Shown here: one piece after another, positions 33,608-43,204 of the stretch | Layout of the letters: the number at the start of each line of letters is the position of its first letter | Numbering within the stretch: the first letter of the stretch is position 1 | Source: CAMBDS01 sp964355675 | GTDB lineage: Bacteria > Electryoneota > AABM5-125-24 > Hatepunaeales > Hatepunaeaceae | Direction: 5' to 3' | DNA: 64,000 nt | Assembly (NCBI GenBank): GCA_964355675.1 | Contig: CAYHEC010000014.1 | Span: 1-64,000, forward strand | Position numbers and translations under genes: made by a program | The notes under the pieces: generated by a model | Seen by the model: the letters and a program-made list of their open reading frames with translations, nothing else | What the model was told of the DNA's origin: nothing | The model's database searches: none

Positions 33608-33723
33608 GATTGCACACAGTTAGAAAAATTTGGCAGAATCCCTCCATAATTATGCCGATTGCAAAATATTTTGCAAAAAACGCGTAACTCCCCAAATTCC
33701 ATCAAAAATATTTTCCAAATCTC

Positions 33724-33752
33724 TTGACAACAGGAAATCGACTCTATATCTT
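33724..33752 (+). promoter_or_regulatory. Predicted promoter of the dcw cluster
   Basis: Consensus TTGACA (33724-33729), 17-bp spacer, TATCTT (33747-33752), about 60 bp before mraZ. MraZ of other bacteria represses its own operon through repeats in this region; GTGG-type direct repeats are not obvious here. Confidence 0.7.
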
Positions 33753-33813
33753 ACGTGGTGAAAAGAGGTACTTTTTCCCATTACAGGACATTTTCATTGC
33801 GAAATAGAGCGTC

Positions 33814-34281
33814 ATGCAGTTCATAGCCGCGGCGACATACACCTTAGACGAAAAGTCAAGGATAGCTCTACCTGCCATCTTCCGAAATGATTGCTATGAT
33901 GGCGGGCAGGGTAAATTTGTCGTGACTGTCGGCGATGAATGTCTGCTTGTCTTTTCGGTTAAAGAGTGGGAACGAATTCTTGAAAAGGAAATTTCGCCAG
34001 AACTTCTTGGAATGGATGAAATTACGTTTGCTCGCTACGAGCGCTTCCTCGATAAATATACCGAAGCCGTTAACACCGACCCTCAGGGTCGCATTCGTAT
34101 CCCGAACGTATTGCTTGAGTTTGCCAAGCTTGGCAGAGAAGTACTAATCACTTCCAAAAGAAATGGGTTAGAGCTTTGGAATCAAGCTGAGCACGACAAG
34201 TTTATCGGCCCGATCGAAGATTTCAAGGCGGCTTACAGGCGAAGGCTGTTCAATAAGAGGTCTCACTCGAATGATGAATAG
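33814..34281 (+). CDS. mraZ: Transcriptional regulator MraZ
   Basis: A 155-residue protein with two AbrB-like beta-barrel repeats: YTLDEKSRIALPAIFRND near the start and AVNTDPQGRIRIPNVLLEFAKLGREVLITSKRNGLELW in the second half. The DxxxR motif of each repeat binds DNA. It is the first gene of the division cluster and its usual autoregulator. The N-terminus is MQFIAAATYTL rather than the common MFxGxYxHxL, a moderate divergence. Confidence 0.93.
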   Translation: MQFIAAATYTLDEKSRIALPAIFRNDCYDGGQGKFVVTVGDECLLVFSVKEWERILEKEISPELLGMDEITFARYERFLDKYTEAVNTDPQGRIRIPNVLLEFAKLGREVLITSKRNGLELWNQAEHDKFIGPIEDFKAAYRRRLFNKRSHSNDE

Positions 34282-34321
34282 TCAAGTGTCATTTAATTGG
34301 GACTGTTTCCCAAACTCAAAA

Positions 34322-34408
34322 GCGTGTAGCCTGCACAGCTTTGCTGGGCTGGACGCGGAAATTGTGCTTGAATCCTGCCCGCCCAGCAAAGCTGTGCGGG
34401 CTACACGC
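34322..34408. repeat. Long inverted repeat between mraZ and rsmH
   Basis: Two 28-bp arms (34322-34349 and 34381-34408) pair at 27 of 28 positions; each contains CAGCTTTGCTGGGC or its complement. The same AGCAAAGCTGTGCGGGCTAC family occurs near 55803 and at 59947-60130. It would form a stable hairpin in the dcw transcript. Confidence 0.85.
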
Positions 34409-34492
34409 CACGATTTTCATCATTTAGGATGTGGGCAATAACCCTTGATTATTCTTGAACAGTAGGACCAGCGTTGTCGATGAGGATTGACA

Positions 34493-35404
34493 TTGAGTAT
34501 TCATGTACCGGTCATGGTCGAGGAGGTTGCGCACTATCTTTTTGATAATAATGGGGTAAAATATCTCGATTGTACTTTTGGGGCTGGTGGACACACTGCT
34601 CACTTATTGGAAAAGGCGTCACGGCCGATCGAAGTATTTGGAATTGATCTCGACATAGACGCCGTTGCATCTGGGAAAGAGCGTTTCAAAGGATTCAAGA
34701 ATGTGCAGATCGAGCATGGTGATTACGGATGTTTAGTAAAATACGCAAAGCAATATGGTCTTCATGATCTTGATGGAATACTTGCCGATTTTGGGCAATC
34801 GTCGGATCAGTTAGCATCAAAGACGGTAGGTATGTCCTATTCAAGCGATTCGAATCTCGATATGAGATATAATCGAACCAGTGGAATAACTGCCGAAGAG
34901 TTTCTGAATAATATAAACTACGACGACTTAAAGAGGTTACTGAAAGATGTTGGACAAGAGAGTAACGCGGCTCGGTTAAGCAAAGCAATAATTCAGGCGA
35001 AGCCGTTGAAGACGACCAGCGATCTTGAGCGAGCAGTTAGATCGGTAACCTTTTCTCATCAGCAAAATAAAGTTCTTTCCAAAGTTTTTATGGTAGTTAG
35101 AGTAGCTGTCAACGACGAGCTCGGTGCAATCGATAGATTTCTTCTGCAAGCGCCGGCCCTGTTAAAATCAGGCGGAAGGATATTGTGCATTTCTTTTGAC
35201 TCGAATCAGGACAGGCGCGTAAAAAACTCATTTCGTTCTCTGGAAAATCCCTGTATTTGTCCGCCCCATCTCCCGGTTTGTGTCTGTAATCGTATTCCAA
35301 CGATGAAGGTGCTGACTTCCCATGCCTTGAAACCGACCGACAGTGAAATTGAATTGAACAAGCGTTGTCGAAGCGCCAAGTTGCGAATAGCAGAAAAAAT
35401 ATAA
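34493..35404 (+). CDS. rsmH: 16S rRNA (cytosine-1402-N4)-methyltransferase
   Basis: A 303-residue methyltransferase (MraW) of the ribosome decoding centre. Visible motifs are HVPVMVEEV, CTFGAGGHTAHLL (AdoMet binding), FGIDLDIDAV and GILADFGQSSDQL, followed by SNLDMRYN. This is a clear but divergent copy: the family usually has LADLGVSSxQLD and RGFSF. The start is TTG at 34493 with GAGGA six bases upstream; a TTG two codons earlier sits too close to that sequence. Confidence 0.93.
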   Translation: MSIHVPVMVEEVAHYLFDNNGVKYLDCTFGAGGHTAHLLEKASRPIEVFGIDLDIDAVASGKERFKGFKNVQIEHGDYGCLVKYAKQYGLHDLDGILADFGQSSDQLASKTVGMSYSSDSNLDMRYNRTSGITAEEFLNNINYDDLKRLLKDVGQESNAARLSKAIIQAKPLKTTSDLERAVRSVTFSHQQNKVLSKVFMVVRVAVNDELGAIDRFLLQAPALLKSGGRILCISFDSNQDRRVKNSFRSLENPCICPPHLPVCVCNRIPTMKVLTSHALKPTDSEIELNKRCRSAKLRIAEKI

Positions 35405-35564
35405 GACAGCAGACGATTACTCATTTATGAATCGTCTTTACACGTAACACGGCCGTTCCGGCGGTTCTGAAGCATTGCCGGCGAGAGTCAGCGTTACCGA
35501 CCTTCTTATGGGCGATAAAAAGATCGCCCCTCCCCGGCACTAAACAATTGCATGGAAGAAAGTT

Positions 35565-35972
35565 ATGACCTCTGCATCACTTGCTAACCCTCACCGAAAG
35601 ATTAATCGCATGGCGGCTCCGCCGATATCGCGAACGCTTAAGAGTTTGCTTTGGGCAGTCCTCGTGACGACAGTTGCCATAGTCTGGGTCGCGAAAGGAG
35701 CTTGGGCAGAAAGAGTTTCACACCGTCAACTGACCCTTGAGAGAGAGCTCAAGGAGTTGGTTATCGAAGCGAATAATATAAAACAGCAACTTCTTCAATT
35801 ATCTGAATTTGCGCGAGTTGAGACCGAAGCTCGCAGTAGGCTTGGAATGGAATTTCCCGCCAATCCCCCGGACAAAATATGGACTGAAACACCTGTCGAG
35901 CAGCCTCTGTTAGGGACGATGGCATTTTTCTCTCTTATCCAGCGAGAAGCACCATCATTCCGCCAACACTAA
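35565..35972 (+). CDS. ftsL: Cell-division protein FtsL (probable)
   Basis: A 135-residue bitopic membrane protein. One transmembrane segment (LKSLLWAVLVTTVAIVWVAKGAWA, about 25-48) is followed by a periplasmic coiled coil (QLTLERELKELVIEANNIKQQLLQL) and EARSRLGMEFP, the A-R-x-x-L-G-M signature of FtsL. It would act with FtsQ and FtsI/FtsW at the septum. Position between rsmH and ftsI is the classical one. Its 3' end overlaps the likely ftsI start. Confidence 0.85.
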   Translation: MTSASLANPHRKINRMAAPPISRTLKSLLWAVLVTTVAIVWVAKGAWAERVSHRQLTLERELKELVIEANNIKQQLLQLSEFARVETEARSRLGMEFPANPPDKIWTETPVEQPLLGTMAFFSLIQREAPSFRQH

Positions 35973-38059
35973 ACGGAACAGGCGAGGCTGGCCGACGCAG
36001 ATTATCGCTCCTTACCGGACTCGTTCTGGTAGGAGCTTTTGCCGTCTTTATCAGGCTTGTCTGGCTACAGGTTGTAATAAGCAGTGATCTTACGCGAATA
36101 GCGGATGATCAGCACCACGCAAAGATACCAATCGAACCTCGCCGGGGTACAATATTTGATCGTAGTGGCAGACCACTAACCACAGATTTGGGCGATTACG
36201 TCACACTGGGCGTCAATCCTTCCCGCGTATTGAAACGAAAAGAACTTGCTACTGATCTCGCTCACGTAACACATCGCAAGGCAAGTTACTACTTGTCTCG
36301 GTTAAATCGAAACGCTCAGTTTGTTGTGCTGGAACGGAAAGTATCCCTCCAATCAGCGGATAAACTGGACAATAAAGGCTGGAGTCTTGTTCGACAGCCC
36401 GACACGAAGCGTTATTATCCCCATCATCAAATAGCAAGTCAACTTATTGGATTTACCGATATTGATCAGAATGGATTGTCGGGTATCGAACTTTCTTGTG
36501 ATCCGCTTCTGAGAGGTGAAGCAGGTTGGCGAGTAGTGCAACTCGATGTGCGAGGGCGATCCCACCTTGATGGAAGCCTTCCTTCTAAGCCTCCTATCGA
36601 CGGTATCGACGTAGCCCTTACAATCGATCTGGCTATGCAAACGATTGCAGGGGAAGAACTGGCGGCAACCTTCAAAGAGTCGAAAGCCGAGTCTGCCTCG
36701 GCGTTGATCCTTGACGTGAGGACGGGAGAGATACTTGCAATGGCAACCATCCCCGGCTACGATCCCAATGAACCGGATGAATCACCCCAGGAACGTCAGA
36801 AAGTACGCATGGTCAACGATATGTATGAACCTGGAAGTACTTTCAAATTGGTAGGATCAGCGCTCTTGTTAGAGAAGGGGTGGGTAAAACCCACCAGTAG
36901 AGTCGATGTGAGCGCTGGAAGAATAACGGTCGCTAACCATGTTATCAATGATGCGCACAACCATGGTGTGATCGATTTCCGTGAGGTCGTATCTCTATCG
37001 TCAAACGTCGGTATGATAAAATTGACTCAAGACATCGCTCCTCAAGATCTTTATGATATGGTAGCTCGTTTTGGGTTTCTCAGTAAAACTGACATCGAAA
37101 TCGAGGGTGAGGCTTCGGGGATACTCTCCAAACCGAAGAATTGGAATGGTCTTACGAAGGCAAATTTGGTAATCGGTCAGGGAATTGCGGTCACAGGCTT
37201 GCAGATGGCGATGGCTTATGGAGCTGTTGCCAATGATGGAGTACTGATGCAACCGACCCTGTTAAAGGGTCGGTATGCGGTTGATCGCACGCTTGTCGAA
37301 GAACCGCCTCTGGAGGTTAGACGGGTAATTTCGAGCGCAACAGCTCATACTTTGACCAGCTTTTTCGTCGATGTGGTGGAAAAGGGAACGGCGCAGCGAG
37401 CTAAAATTGAGGGCGTAAAAGTAGCGGGGAAAACCGGAACAGCGCAGAAAATCAAACCGGATGGAGGTTACTATAAAGATAGATTTGTCAGTAGCTTCAT
37501 TGGGTATTTTCCAGCAGAAAATCCGAAATACCTGATCGAAGTAGTTCTGGATGATCCACGCGGCGATAATCATCAAGGCGGCCAGATTGCCGCCCCGGCA
37601 TTTAAAAAAATCGCCGAGAGAATTATTGGTCTTAATCCTCAATTGAGAAAGGGTGGGCGGAAACTGGGAAACGCCTCGAATAGCGCTGATTACGTAGTAG
37701 TTCCCGAAGTGAGAAATGGATCATTAGAGTCTGCTCTAAAGATTCTTGATAAAAAGGGACTTAGCTTTGGAAAGCATGGAACTGGAGAATTGGTCATCGA
37801 TCAATCTCCTGTCAGTGGGGTGAAAGCGAAGAAGGGCGATATTGTTGAGCTTATCCTGGGACCATCCAAACGCAACCGTGGCAGTCAGGTAGTCGTCCCT
37901 TATTTAACCGGTTTATCGCTTAGGGAAGCGTTGCGAAAAGGTAGCGAAGCAGGCTTGATCGTTCAGATCAAAGGTTCCGGGCGGGTAGTAAGGCAGGCTC
38001 CAGCCTCCGGATCGCGCGCGGTGGTGGGTGACGTCTTGACATTGATAGCTGAGGGGTGA
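35957..38059 (+). CDS. ftsI: Division-specific transpeptidase FtsI/PBP3 with PASTA domains
   Basis: About 700 residues. The membrane anchor (LSLLTGLVLVGAFAVFIRLVWLQVV) lies upstream of the first ATG, GTG or TTG in the frame (TTG at 36188), so translation must begin earlier. The open frame runs back to 35888 and only ATC (35954) or ATT (35957) sit in a plausible position, overlapping ftsL by about 16 bp. RGTIFDRSG marks the pedestal domain; the active-site STFK is at 294-297, SSN follows and KTG is at 492-494. Two PASTA domains (VVPEVRNGSLESAL... and VVPYLTGLSLREAL...) end the protein. The exact start is uncertain; a frameshift in the data is an alternative. Confidence 0.9.
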   Translation: MPPTLNGTGEAGRRRLSLLTGLVLVGAFAVFIRLVWLQVVISSDLTRIADDQHHAKIPIEPRRGTIFDRSGRPLTTDLGDYVTLGVNPSRVLKRKELATDLAHVTHRKASYYLSRLNRNAQFVVLERKVSLQSADKLDNKGWSLVRQPDTKRYYPHHQIASQLIGFTDIDQNGLSGIELSCDPLLRGEAGWRVVQLDVRGRSHLDGSLPSKPPIDGIDVALTIDLAMQTIAGEELAATFKESKAESASALILDVRTGEILAMATIPGYDPNEPDESPQERQKVRMVNDMYEPGSTFKLVGSALLLEKGWVKPTSRVDVSAGRITVANHVINDAHNHGVIDFREVVSLSSNVGMIKLTQDIAPQDLYDMVARFGFLSKTDIEIEGEASGILSKPKNWNGLTKANLVIGQGIAVTGLQMAMAYGAVANDGVLMQPTLLKGRYAVDRTLVEEPPLEVRRVISSATAHTLTSFFVDVVEKGTAQRAKIEGVKVAGKTGTAQKIKPDGGYYKDRFVSSFIGYFPAENPKYLIEVVLDDPRGDNHQGGQIAAPAFKKIAERIIGLNPQLRKGGRKLGNASNSADYVVVPEVRNGSLESALKILDKKGLSFGKHGTGELVIDQSPVSGVKAKKGDIVELILGPSKRNRGSQVVVPYLTGLSLREALRKGSEAGLIVQIKGSGRVVRQAPASGSRAVVGDVLTLIAEG

Positions 38060-38065
38060 CCTAAA

Positions 38066-39562
38066 GTGTCTGGAATTCCAACCATTGAGTTGATCGACAA
38101 ACTCAGACCGCTATCAATTTCCGGGGACTTGCCTGCCGCAGTGACAGGAATTACTCAAGACTCCAGACGTGTAAGGAAAGGTTTTATCTTTGCCGCTCGG
38201 TTGGGAGGAAAAGCCGCTGGAATCGATTACCTGAATCAGGCGCGCAATAACGGTGCGGCGATGCTGATGATCGAAGGTGAAGCGCCAATCGACGCCAACA
38301 TCCCATGGATAAAAGTCGATCGATTCCGTTCGGCGCTTGTAACGGCATCAAAAGAAATCTACAGAGATCCATCGAAAAGGCTTGGACTGTACGGGGTCAC
38401 TGGAACCAACGGAAAAACTTCAACGGTTCATCTACTTAGATCGATTTATGAATCTGCGGGCGCAAAGTGTGCGATGCTCTCGACGGTTGGTTACTGGACC
38501 GGGGAAGAAACTCAAGAAGCGCCCCTGACAACCCCTGATATCGATCAGTCAAGCTCACTTCTTTATGAAGCGGCGAGTACTGGAGCTTTATACGCGACTA
38601 TGGAAGTATCTTCGCATGCTCTTGATCAAGGAAGAGTTAGGGGACTGACATTTGCTGGAGCCGGGTTCACAAATCTCAGCGTCGATCATCTCGACTATCA
38701 TGGAAATCTGATCGAATACTCAATTGCCAAGGAACGCCTATTTCGGTCTCTACCGCTCACCTCATCGGCCGCTGTCAATATCGACAGCAGTTGGGGTTGC
38801 AGGATGGTAAGGGCATGTTGGAGTCCAGTGATAACGGTTGGCGGCGGAGATTCGGGCGCGGAATTGCGAGTAAGTTTGATCAATCATTCTGTTACCGGTG
38901 GAACCTACCAAATCGAATGGAACGAAAAGAAATTCGAAATAGAAACGCCGCTTGTCGGCGTTTATCAGGGAGAGAATATAGCGCTCGCCGCGGCAATGGC
39001 TTTTACCCAAGGTATCGACATCGCAACGGTTGTTAGGGGAATTTCGCGGCTTAAAGCTGTTCCGGGTAGAATGGAAGCGGTGACTTGCGGGCAACCATTT
39101 TCAGTTTTCGTCGATTATGCTCATACTCCTGATGCACTCAGGAAGGCAATCACATCCTTGAGACACTTAACCAGTGGTAAAATATTGGTGTTGTTTGGTT
39201 GCGGAGGAGATCGCGACAGGTCAAAACGACCACAAATGGGGAAGATAGCCGCTGAGGGTGCTGATCGAGTTTTTATTACCAGCGACAACCCCAGAACCGA
39301 AGAACCGACTGCGATAACATCAGAAATTTTCAATGGAGTAGAAGCGGTTCATGCTCCCAAAGTAACAATTATTGTCGATCGAGGTGAAGCAACTCTCGCC
39401 ATTATTAAGGCGGCAAAAGCAGGGGATATCGTCCTGCTGGCTGGGAAGGGTTCTGAATGGTATCAAGAGGTTAATGGCGTGCGTCAAGCTTATGATGATC
39501 GTTTGATTGCCTCGGAAGTCCTGTGGCAACTTGGCTATAAAGAAGGGGACAAGCGATCATGA
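38066..39562 (+). CDS. murE: UDP-MurNAc-tripeptide synthetase MurE
   Basis: A 498-residue ATP-dependent ligase that adds the third stem-peptide residue. The ATP loop GTNGKTS starts at 113, and HALDQGRV and DYAHTPDAL are family motifs. DNPR (407-410, TSDNPRTEEP) is the signature for meso-diaminopimelate. The start is GTG at 38066, preceded by GAGGGGTGA; it follows ftsI by 6 bp and overlaps mraY by 4 bp. Confidence 0.96.
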   Translation: MSGIPTIELIDKLRPLSISGDLPAAVTGITQDSRRVRKGFIFAARLGGKAAGIDYLNQARNNGAAMLMIEGEAPIDANIPWIKVDRFRSALVTASKEIYRDPSKRLGLYGVTGTNGKTSTVHLLRSIYESAGAKCAMLSTVGYWTGEETQEAPLTTPDIDQSSSLLYEAASTGALYATMEVSSHALDQGRVRGLTFAGAGFTNLSVDHLDYHGNLIEYSIAKERLFRSLPLTSSAAVNIDSSWGCRMVRACWSPVITVGGGDSGAELRVSLINHSVTGGTYQIEWNEKKFEIETPLVGVYQGENIALAAAMAFTQGIDIATVVRGISRLKAVPGRMEAVTCGQPFSVFVDYAHTPDALRKAITSLRHLTSGKILVLFGCGGDRDRSKRPQMGKIAAEGADRVFITSDNPRTEEPTAITSEIFNGVEAVHAPKVTIIVDRGEATLAIIKAAKAGDIVLLAGKGSEWYQEVNGVRQAYDDRLIASEVLWQLGYKEGDKRS

Positions 39563-40689
39563 TGTACCATCTTCTGGTCCCGTTAAGCGATTTGATTTCA
39601 GGATTTAATTTATTCAGATACATTACTTTTCGAGCCGGATTGGCGGCGGTTACAGCTTTGTTGGTTTCGTTCTTTGTTGGGCCATTTATCGTCAGGAAGT
39701 TGAATCGAATGGGTGCGGTCGAGGAGATTCGCACAGATGGCCCCCAGACCCATCTAATCAAAGCCGGAACGCCGACGATGGGTGGTATCATCATCCTGAC
39801 GTCTCTGTTGACAGGAACACTTTTATTCGCACGTTTGGATCTTCCGCATATCTGGGTGGTAGTTGGGGCGACCATCTGGATGGGGGTTGTCGGATTTATT
39901 GATGACTGGCTTAAGGCTCGCACCAATAAGAAGGGACTGGTTCCGCGATATAAACTTGCCGGACAACTGAGCTTGGGTCTGATTATAGGAAGTCTGATCC
40001 TCTATTACCCAGAGATGTTTTCGCAACAGATGGCCAATCATAGTACGGAATCGACTCTTCCATTTTTGAAGAACAGCCAGCTTGAATGGGCATTCTTCGG
40101 CATCGGATTATTCTTTGTTTTGCTGGTAATGCTTATGGTAACGGGTTTTAGTAACGCGGTTAACCTGACCGACGGTCTGGATGGGCTGGCGATTGGTATC
40201 GTAGGCATTATCGCAGTTGGATTAGGAATCATCGCCTATATCACCGGTCATGCTATCTACAGCAGTTATCTCAACATAATTTATCTTCCAGGCTCGGGGG
40301 AGATTGCCGTGTACTGCGCGGCGTTGGTGGGTGCGGCGCTGGGATTTTTATGGGTAAATGCTCATCCGGCGCAGGTAATTATGGGTGATACCGGCGCATT
40401 GGCTCTTGGTGCGGGGCTGGCAACGGTGGCTATTCTAATAAAGAAAGAGTTGTTTCTACTGATGCTGGGCGGGATTCCCGTGGCCGAAGTTGCATCGGTA
40501 ATGATCCAACGTTATTACTTCAAATATACTCGAATGCGGTTTGGTGAAGGCAGGCGAGTGTTCCGCATGGCTCCGCTTCATCATCATTTCGAACTTAAGG
40601 GATGGCCAGAATCACAGGTAGTTGTCAGATTTTGGATCATTGGTATTCTATTGCTGTTTCTAACTATGACAACATTTAAGGTGCGCTGA
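39559..40689 (+). CDS. mraY: Phospho-MurNAc-pentapeptide translocase MraY
   Basis: A 376-residue integral membrane enzyme that makes lipid I. TPTMGGIIIL (near 73), DDWLKARTNKKGL, NLTDGLDGLAIG and MGDTGALALGAGLATVAI carry the conserved aspartates; HHHFELKGWPESQVVVRFW near the end is the His-rich signature. About ten membrane helices can be seen. It follows murE directly; the usual intervening murF is absent. Confidence 0.97.
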   Translation: MMYHLLVPLSDLISGFNLFRYITFRAGLAAVTALLVSFFVGPFIVRKLNRMGAVEEIRTDGPQTHLIKAGTPTMGGIIILTSLLTGTLLFARLDLPHIWVVVGATIWMGVVGFIDDWLKARTNKKGLVPRYKLAGQLSLGLIIGSLILYYPEMFSQQMANHSTESTLPFLKNSQLEWAFFGIGLFFVLLVMLMVTGFSNAVNLTDGLDGLAIGIVGIIAVGLGIIAYITGHAIYSSYLNIIYLPGSGEIAVYCAALVGAALGFLWVNAHPAQVIMGDTGALALGAGLATVAILIKKELFLLMLGGIPVAEVASVMIQRYYFKYTRMRFGEGRRVFRMAPLHHHFELKGWPESQVVVRFWIIGILLLFLTMTTFKVR

Positions 40690-42032
40690 TGAATTCCCGG
40701 CGTGCTCATGTATTTGGTTTAGGAGTAACCGGACATGCGGTAGTCGATTGGCTTCTGAGGAATGGCTGGATGGTTATCGTCTCAGACGATATGGTTTCTG
40801 AAAGGTTAGAAATCTTAGCCGGCGAATTGAAAGGATTTGGCGCAGAAGTTTTATTGGGAGGCCATCGGGGAGCGCTTCATAGACCGGTCGATTTAGTTGT
40901 TCTCAGTCCTGGCATTTCACCAGCTACTCCGGCGGTACAAGAGCGCATCAGACAGGGTGCTGAAGTGATCGGTGAGATCGAGTTGGGCTGGAGAAATTCA
41001 CGAGGAACATTTGCCGCAATAACGGGGGCTAATGGAAAATCAACGACAACGGCTCTTCTGGGAGAGATATTTCAACAGAGTGGCCGACAGTCATTTACGG
41101 TTGGGAATATTGGCAAGCCATTGATCGAGATTGCAGAAAGCACAAATGACAACAGTTTGATTTCCTTGGAAGTATCGAGTTATCAACTTGAGACGATTAT
41201 CAATTTCCGGCCACAGGTTGCGGCACTTCTAAACATCACTCCCGATCATCTTGAGCGACATGGCAGTTTCGAAGGATACAGCCGTGCGAAATCGAAGATC
41301 TGGCAGAATCAAACCGAATCAGACTGGCTGGTTTTCAACGCTGACGACCCAACTGTAGTTAAGCTGACGCAGACTGCAAGGTCGGGGAAGGCGCCATTTT
41401 CATTAGAAGGACCCTTAACGTTTGGTGGGTGGATCGAACGGGATGAGTTTGTCTTCAAGCTTTCAGGGCAAGAAATATTCAGGCTGTCGCATGATCTTTC
41501 CTCATTGCCGGGACGCCATAATGAAGCCAATATTCTCGCGGCAGTTTTGATGGCGAAGTTATGTGGAGTGTCAAACGACGCGGTCGCCGAAGGAATAAAG
41601 TCGTTTAAAGGATTAGCACACCGTCTTGAGTTTATCAGGGAGTTGGACGGAGTGACTTATATAAATGACAGCAAAGCGACCAACATCGATGCCGGAAGAT
41701 GGGCGCTTGAAGCCACGAAAGCTCCGGTGATACTTCTTGCTGGCGGTCGCCCTAAAAAGGGTGGTTTCAAAGAGATACGCAAATCAATTTCTGGTAAAGT
41801 TAAAATAATAGTGACGTTTGGGGAGGGAGCCTCTGAAATTGAGCATGATCTGAGTGATCTGGTTGAAACAAAGCAGGCAGAGGATATTGCTTCTGCATTG
41901 GCAGTTGCCCGGCAGAACTCTAACAGGGGCGATACGATATTGTTGTCGCCGCTTTGCGCATCCTTCGATCAGTTCAAGAGTTTCGAACATCGTGGTGATG
42001 TCTTTCGACAGCTTGTCTGGGACTTGAAATGA
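40689..42032 (+). CDS. murD: UDP-MurNAc-L-alanine:D-glutamate ligase MurD
   Basis: A 447-residue cytosolic ligase that adds D-glutamate. The nucleotide-binding loop is TGANGKSTTTALLGEIF; LEVSSYQLETI, NITPDHLERHGSFEGY and YINDSKATNIDAGRWAL are Mur-ligase motifs. The start ATG overlaps the mraY stop (TGATG) and the stop overlaps ftsW (ATGA), so translation is coupled throughout. Confidence 0.96.
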   Translation: MNSRRAHVFGLGVTGHAVVDWLLRNGWMVIVSDDMVSERLEILAGELKGFGAEVLLGGHRGALHRPVDLVVLSPGISPATPAVQERIRQGAEVIGEIELGWRNSRGTFAAITGANGKSTTTALLGEIFQQSGRQSFTVGNIGKPLIEIAESTNDNSLISLEVSSYQLETIINFRPQVAALLNITPDHLERHGSFEGYSRAKSKIWQNQTESDWLVFNADDPTVVKLTQTARSGKAPFSLEGPLTFGGWIERDEFVFKLSGQEIFRLSHDLSSLPGRHNEANILAAVLMAKLCGVSNDAVAEGIKSFKGLAHRLEFIRELDGVTYINDSKATNIDAGRWALEATKAPVILLAGGRPKKGGFKEIRKSISGKVKIIVTFGEGASEIEHDLSDLVETKQAEDIASALAVARQNSNRGDTILLSPLCASFDQFKSFEHRGDVFRQLVWDLK

Positions 42033-43204
42033 GAATGTTCTTAAAACGAAACAATGAAATTACGCCTCTTTATGGATGGAAGGGAAATCCGCGTGAGACA
42101 ACGGTTCCGGGCGATCGGGCTCTGTGGTTACTTCCAACTTTTCTAACGTTCTTTGGTTTGGTAATGGTCTATTCGGCAACATTTTATGTTTCTGAAGAAA
42201 GACATGCTTCTGACTGGTACTATTTGGTCAGGCAGACCGGGTTGGTCATTTTGGGCTTCACGGCATTATTCGGTGGAATGATGATCGATGTGCATACGTA
42301 TCGAAAGTATGCTAAAATTGCTATACTTGGCGTAATTATGCTGATGATTTTGCAGTCTGCATTTGCGCCTCTGGTCAAAGCGACTCGGCGTTGGATACCG
42401 TTTTTAGGATTGACCCTGCAAACTTCGGAATTGGCAAGAATTATTGTCATCATTTTTATAGCCAGATTGCTCTCTGATGACGTCACGTTAGGGCATAGAA
42501 TAAATGTTCGATTGATGAAGACACTCATACCGGTTGGGATGGTGGTGGGGCTGACATTTCTGCAGAGAGATCTATCCGGTGCGGCGATGATTGCCGCTTT
42601 GGTAGCGCTGGTGCTCTTTCTTGCAGGGCTCGAAAAGAAACAGTTCTGGGCTATTACGGGTGGTGTAATAGCAGTGACTTTGACAGCGGCGATGATACTC
42701 GATTACACTCGAAAGCGTATCATTGGATTTGTTAATTTTTTCCTCAATTTCGACGCTTCCTCAATCTCAGACGAAAATTACCAAAGTTTTCAGTCGATGA
42801 TCGGATTTGGGCGGGGCGGAATATTTGGGGCAGGGCTGGGGCAGGGAAAACAAAAAATGGCATTTCTGCCGGAGCTTCACACCGATTTCATATTTTCGAA
42901 TGTCGGAGAAGAGTTAGGTCTTTGGGGCGCGGTTGCTGTACTTATTGCATTTGTAATACTATACCTAAAATCATTGAATATACTTAAACTGCAAACGGAT
43001 CGATTTTGTTTCTTATTCGGAAGTGGTTTGATTGCGTCACTGCTCATGTTCGCGCTCGTACACATGGCGGTGACCGTAGGAATTATTCCTGTTACGGGGC
43101 TGCCGCTGCCCTTCATCAGTAACGGGGGATCATCGCTGATTATTTCGCTGTGGAGTATGGGAGTGCTGTGGCAGCTTTCGCGGCGTGTAGCCTCCTTTGA
43201 GTAA
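42029..43204 (+). CDS. ftsW: Septal peptidoglycan glycosyltransferase FtsW
   Basis: A 391-residue SEDS polymerase with about ten membrane helices. LVMVYSATFYVSEE, LGLTLQTSELARI, QRDLSGAAMIAAL, GFGRGGIFGAGLGQGKQKMAFLPELHTDFIFSNVGEELG and PVTGLPLPFISNGGSS are family signatures; the aspartate in the long loop is the catalytic residue in this family. It works with FtsI at the septum. It overlaps murD and murG. Confidence 0.96.
   Translation: MRMFLKRNNEITPLYGWKGNPRETTVPGDRALWLLPTFLTFFGLVMVYSATFYVSEERHASDWYYLVRQTGLVILGFTALFGGMMIDVHTYRKYAKIAILGVIMLMILQSAFAPLVKATRRWIPFLGLTLQTSELARIIVIIFIARLLSDDVTLGHRINVRLMKTLIPVGMVVGLTFLQRDLSGAAMIAALVALVLFLAGLEKKQFWAITGGVIAVTLTAAMILDYTRKRIIGFVNFFLNFDASSISDENYQSFQSMIGFGRGGIFGAGLGQGKQKMAFLPELHTDFIFSNVGEELGLWGAVAVLIAFVILYLKSLNILKLQTDRFCFLFGSGLIASLLMFALVHMAVTVGIIPVTGLPLPFISNGGSSLIISLWSMGVLWQLSRRVASFE

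Noticed and set aside
33814..34281. Classical GTGGG-type MraZ-box repeats before mraZ
   Set aside because: Only a single GTGG-like word (GTGGTGAAAAG at about 33755) is visible, so no MraZ operator is claimed.
36188..36190. TTG at 36188 as the ftsI start
   Set aside because: It would remove the membrane anchor and the RGTIFDRSG motif that are encoded intact upstream in the same frame.
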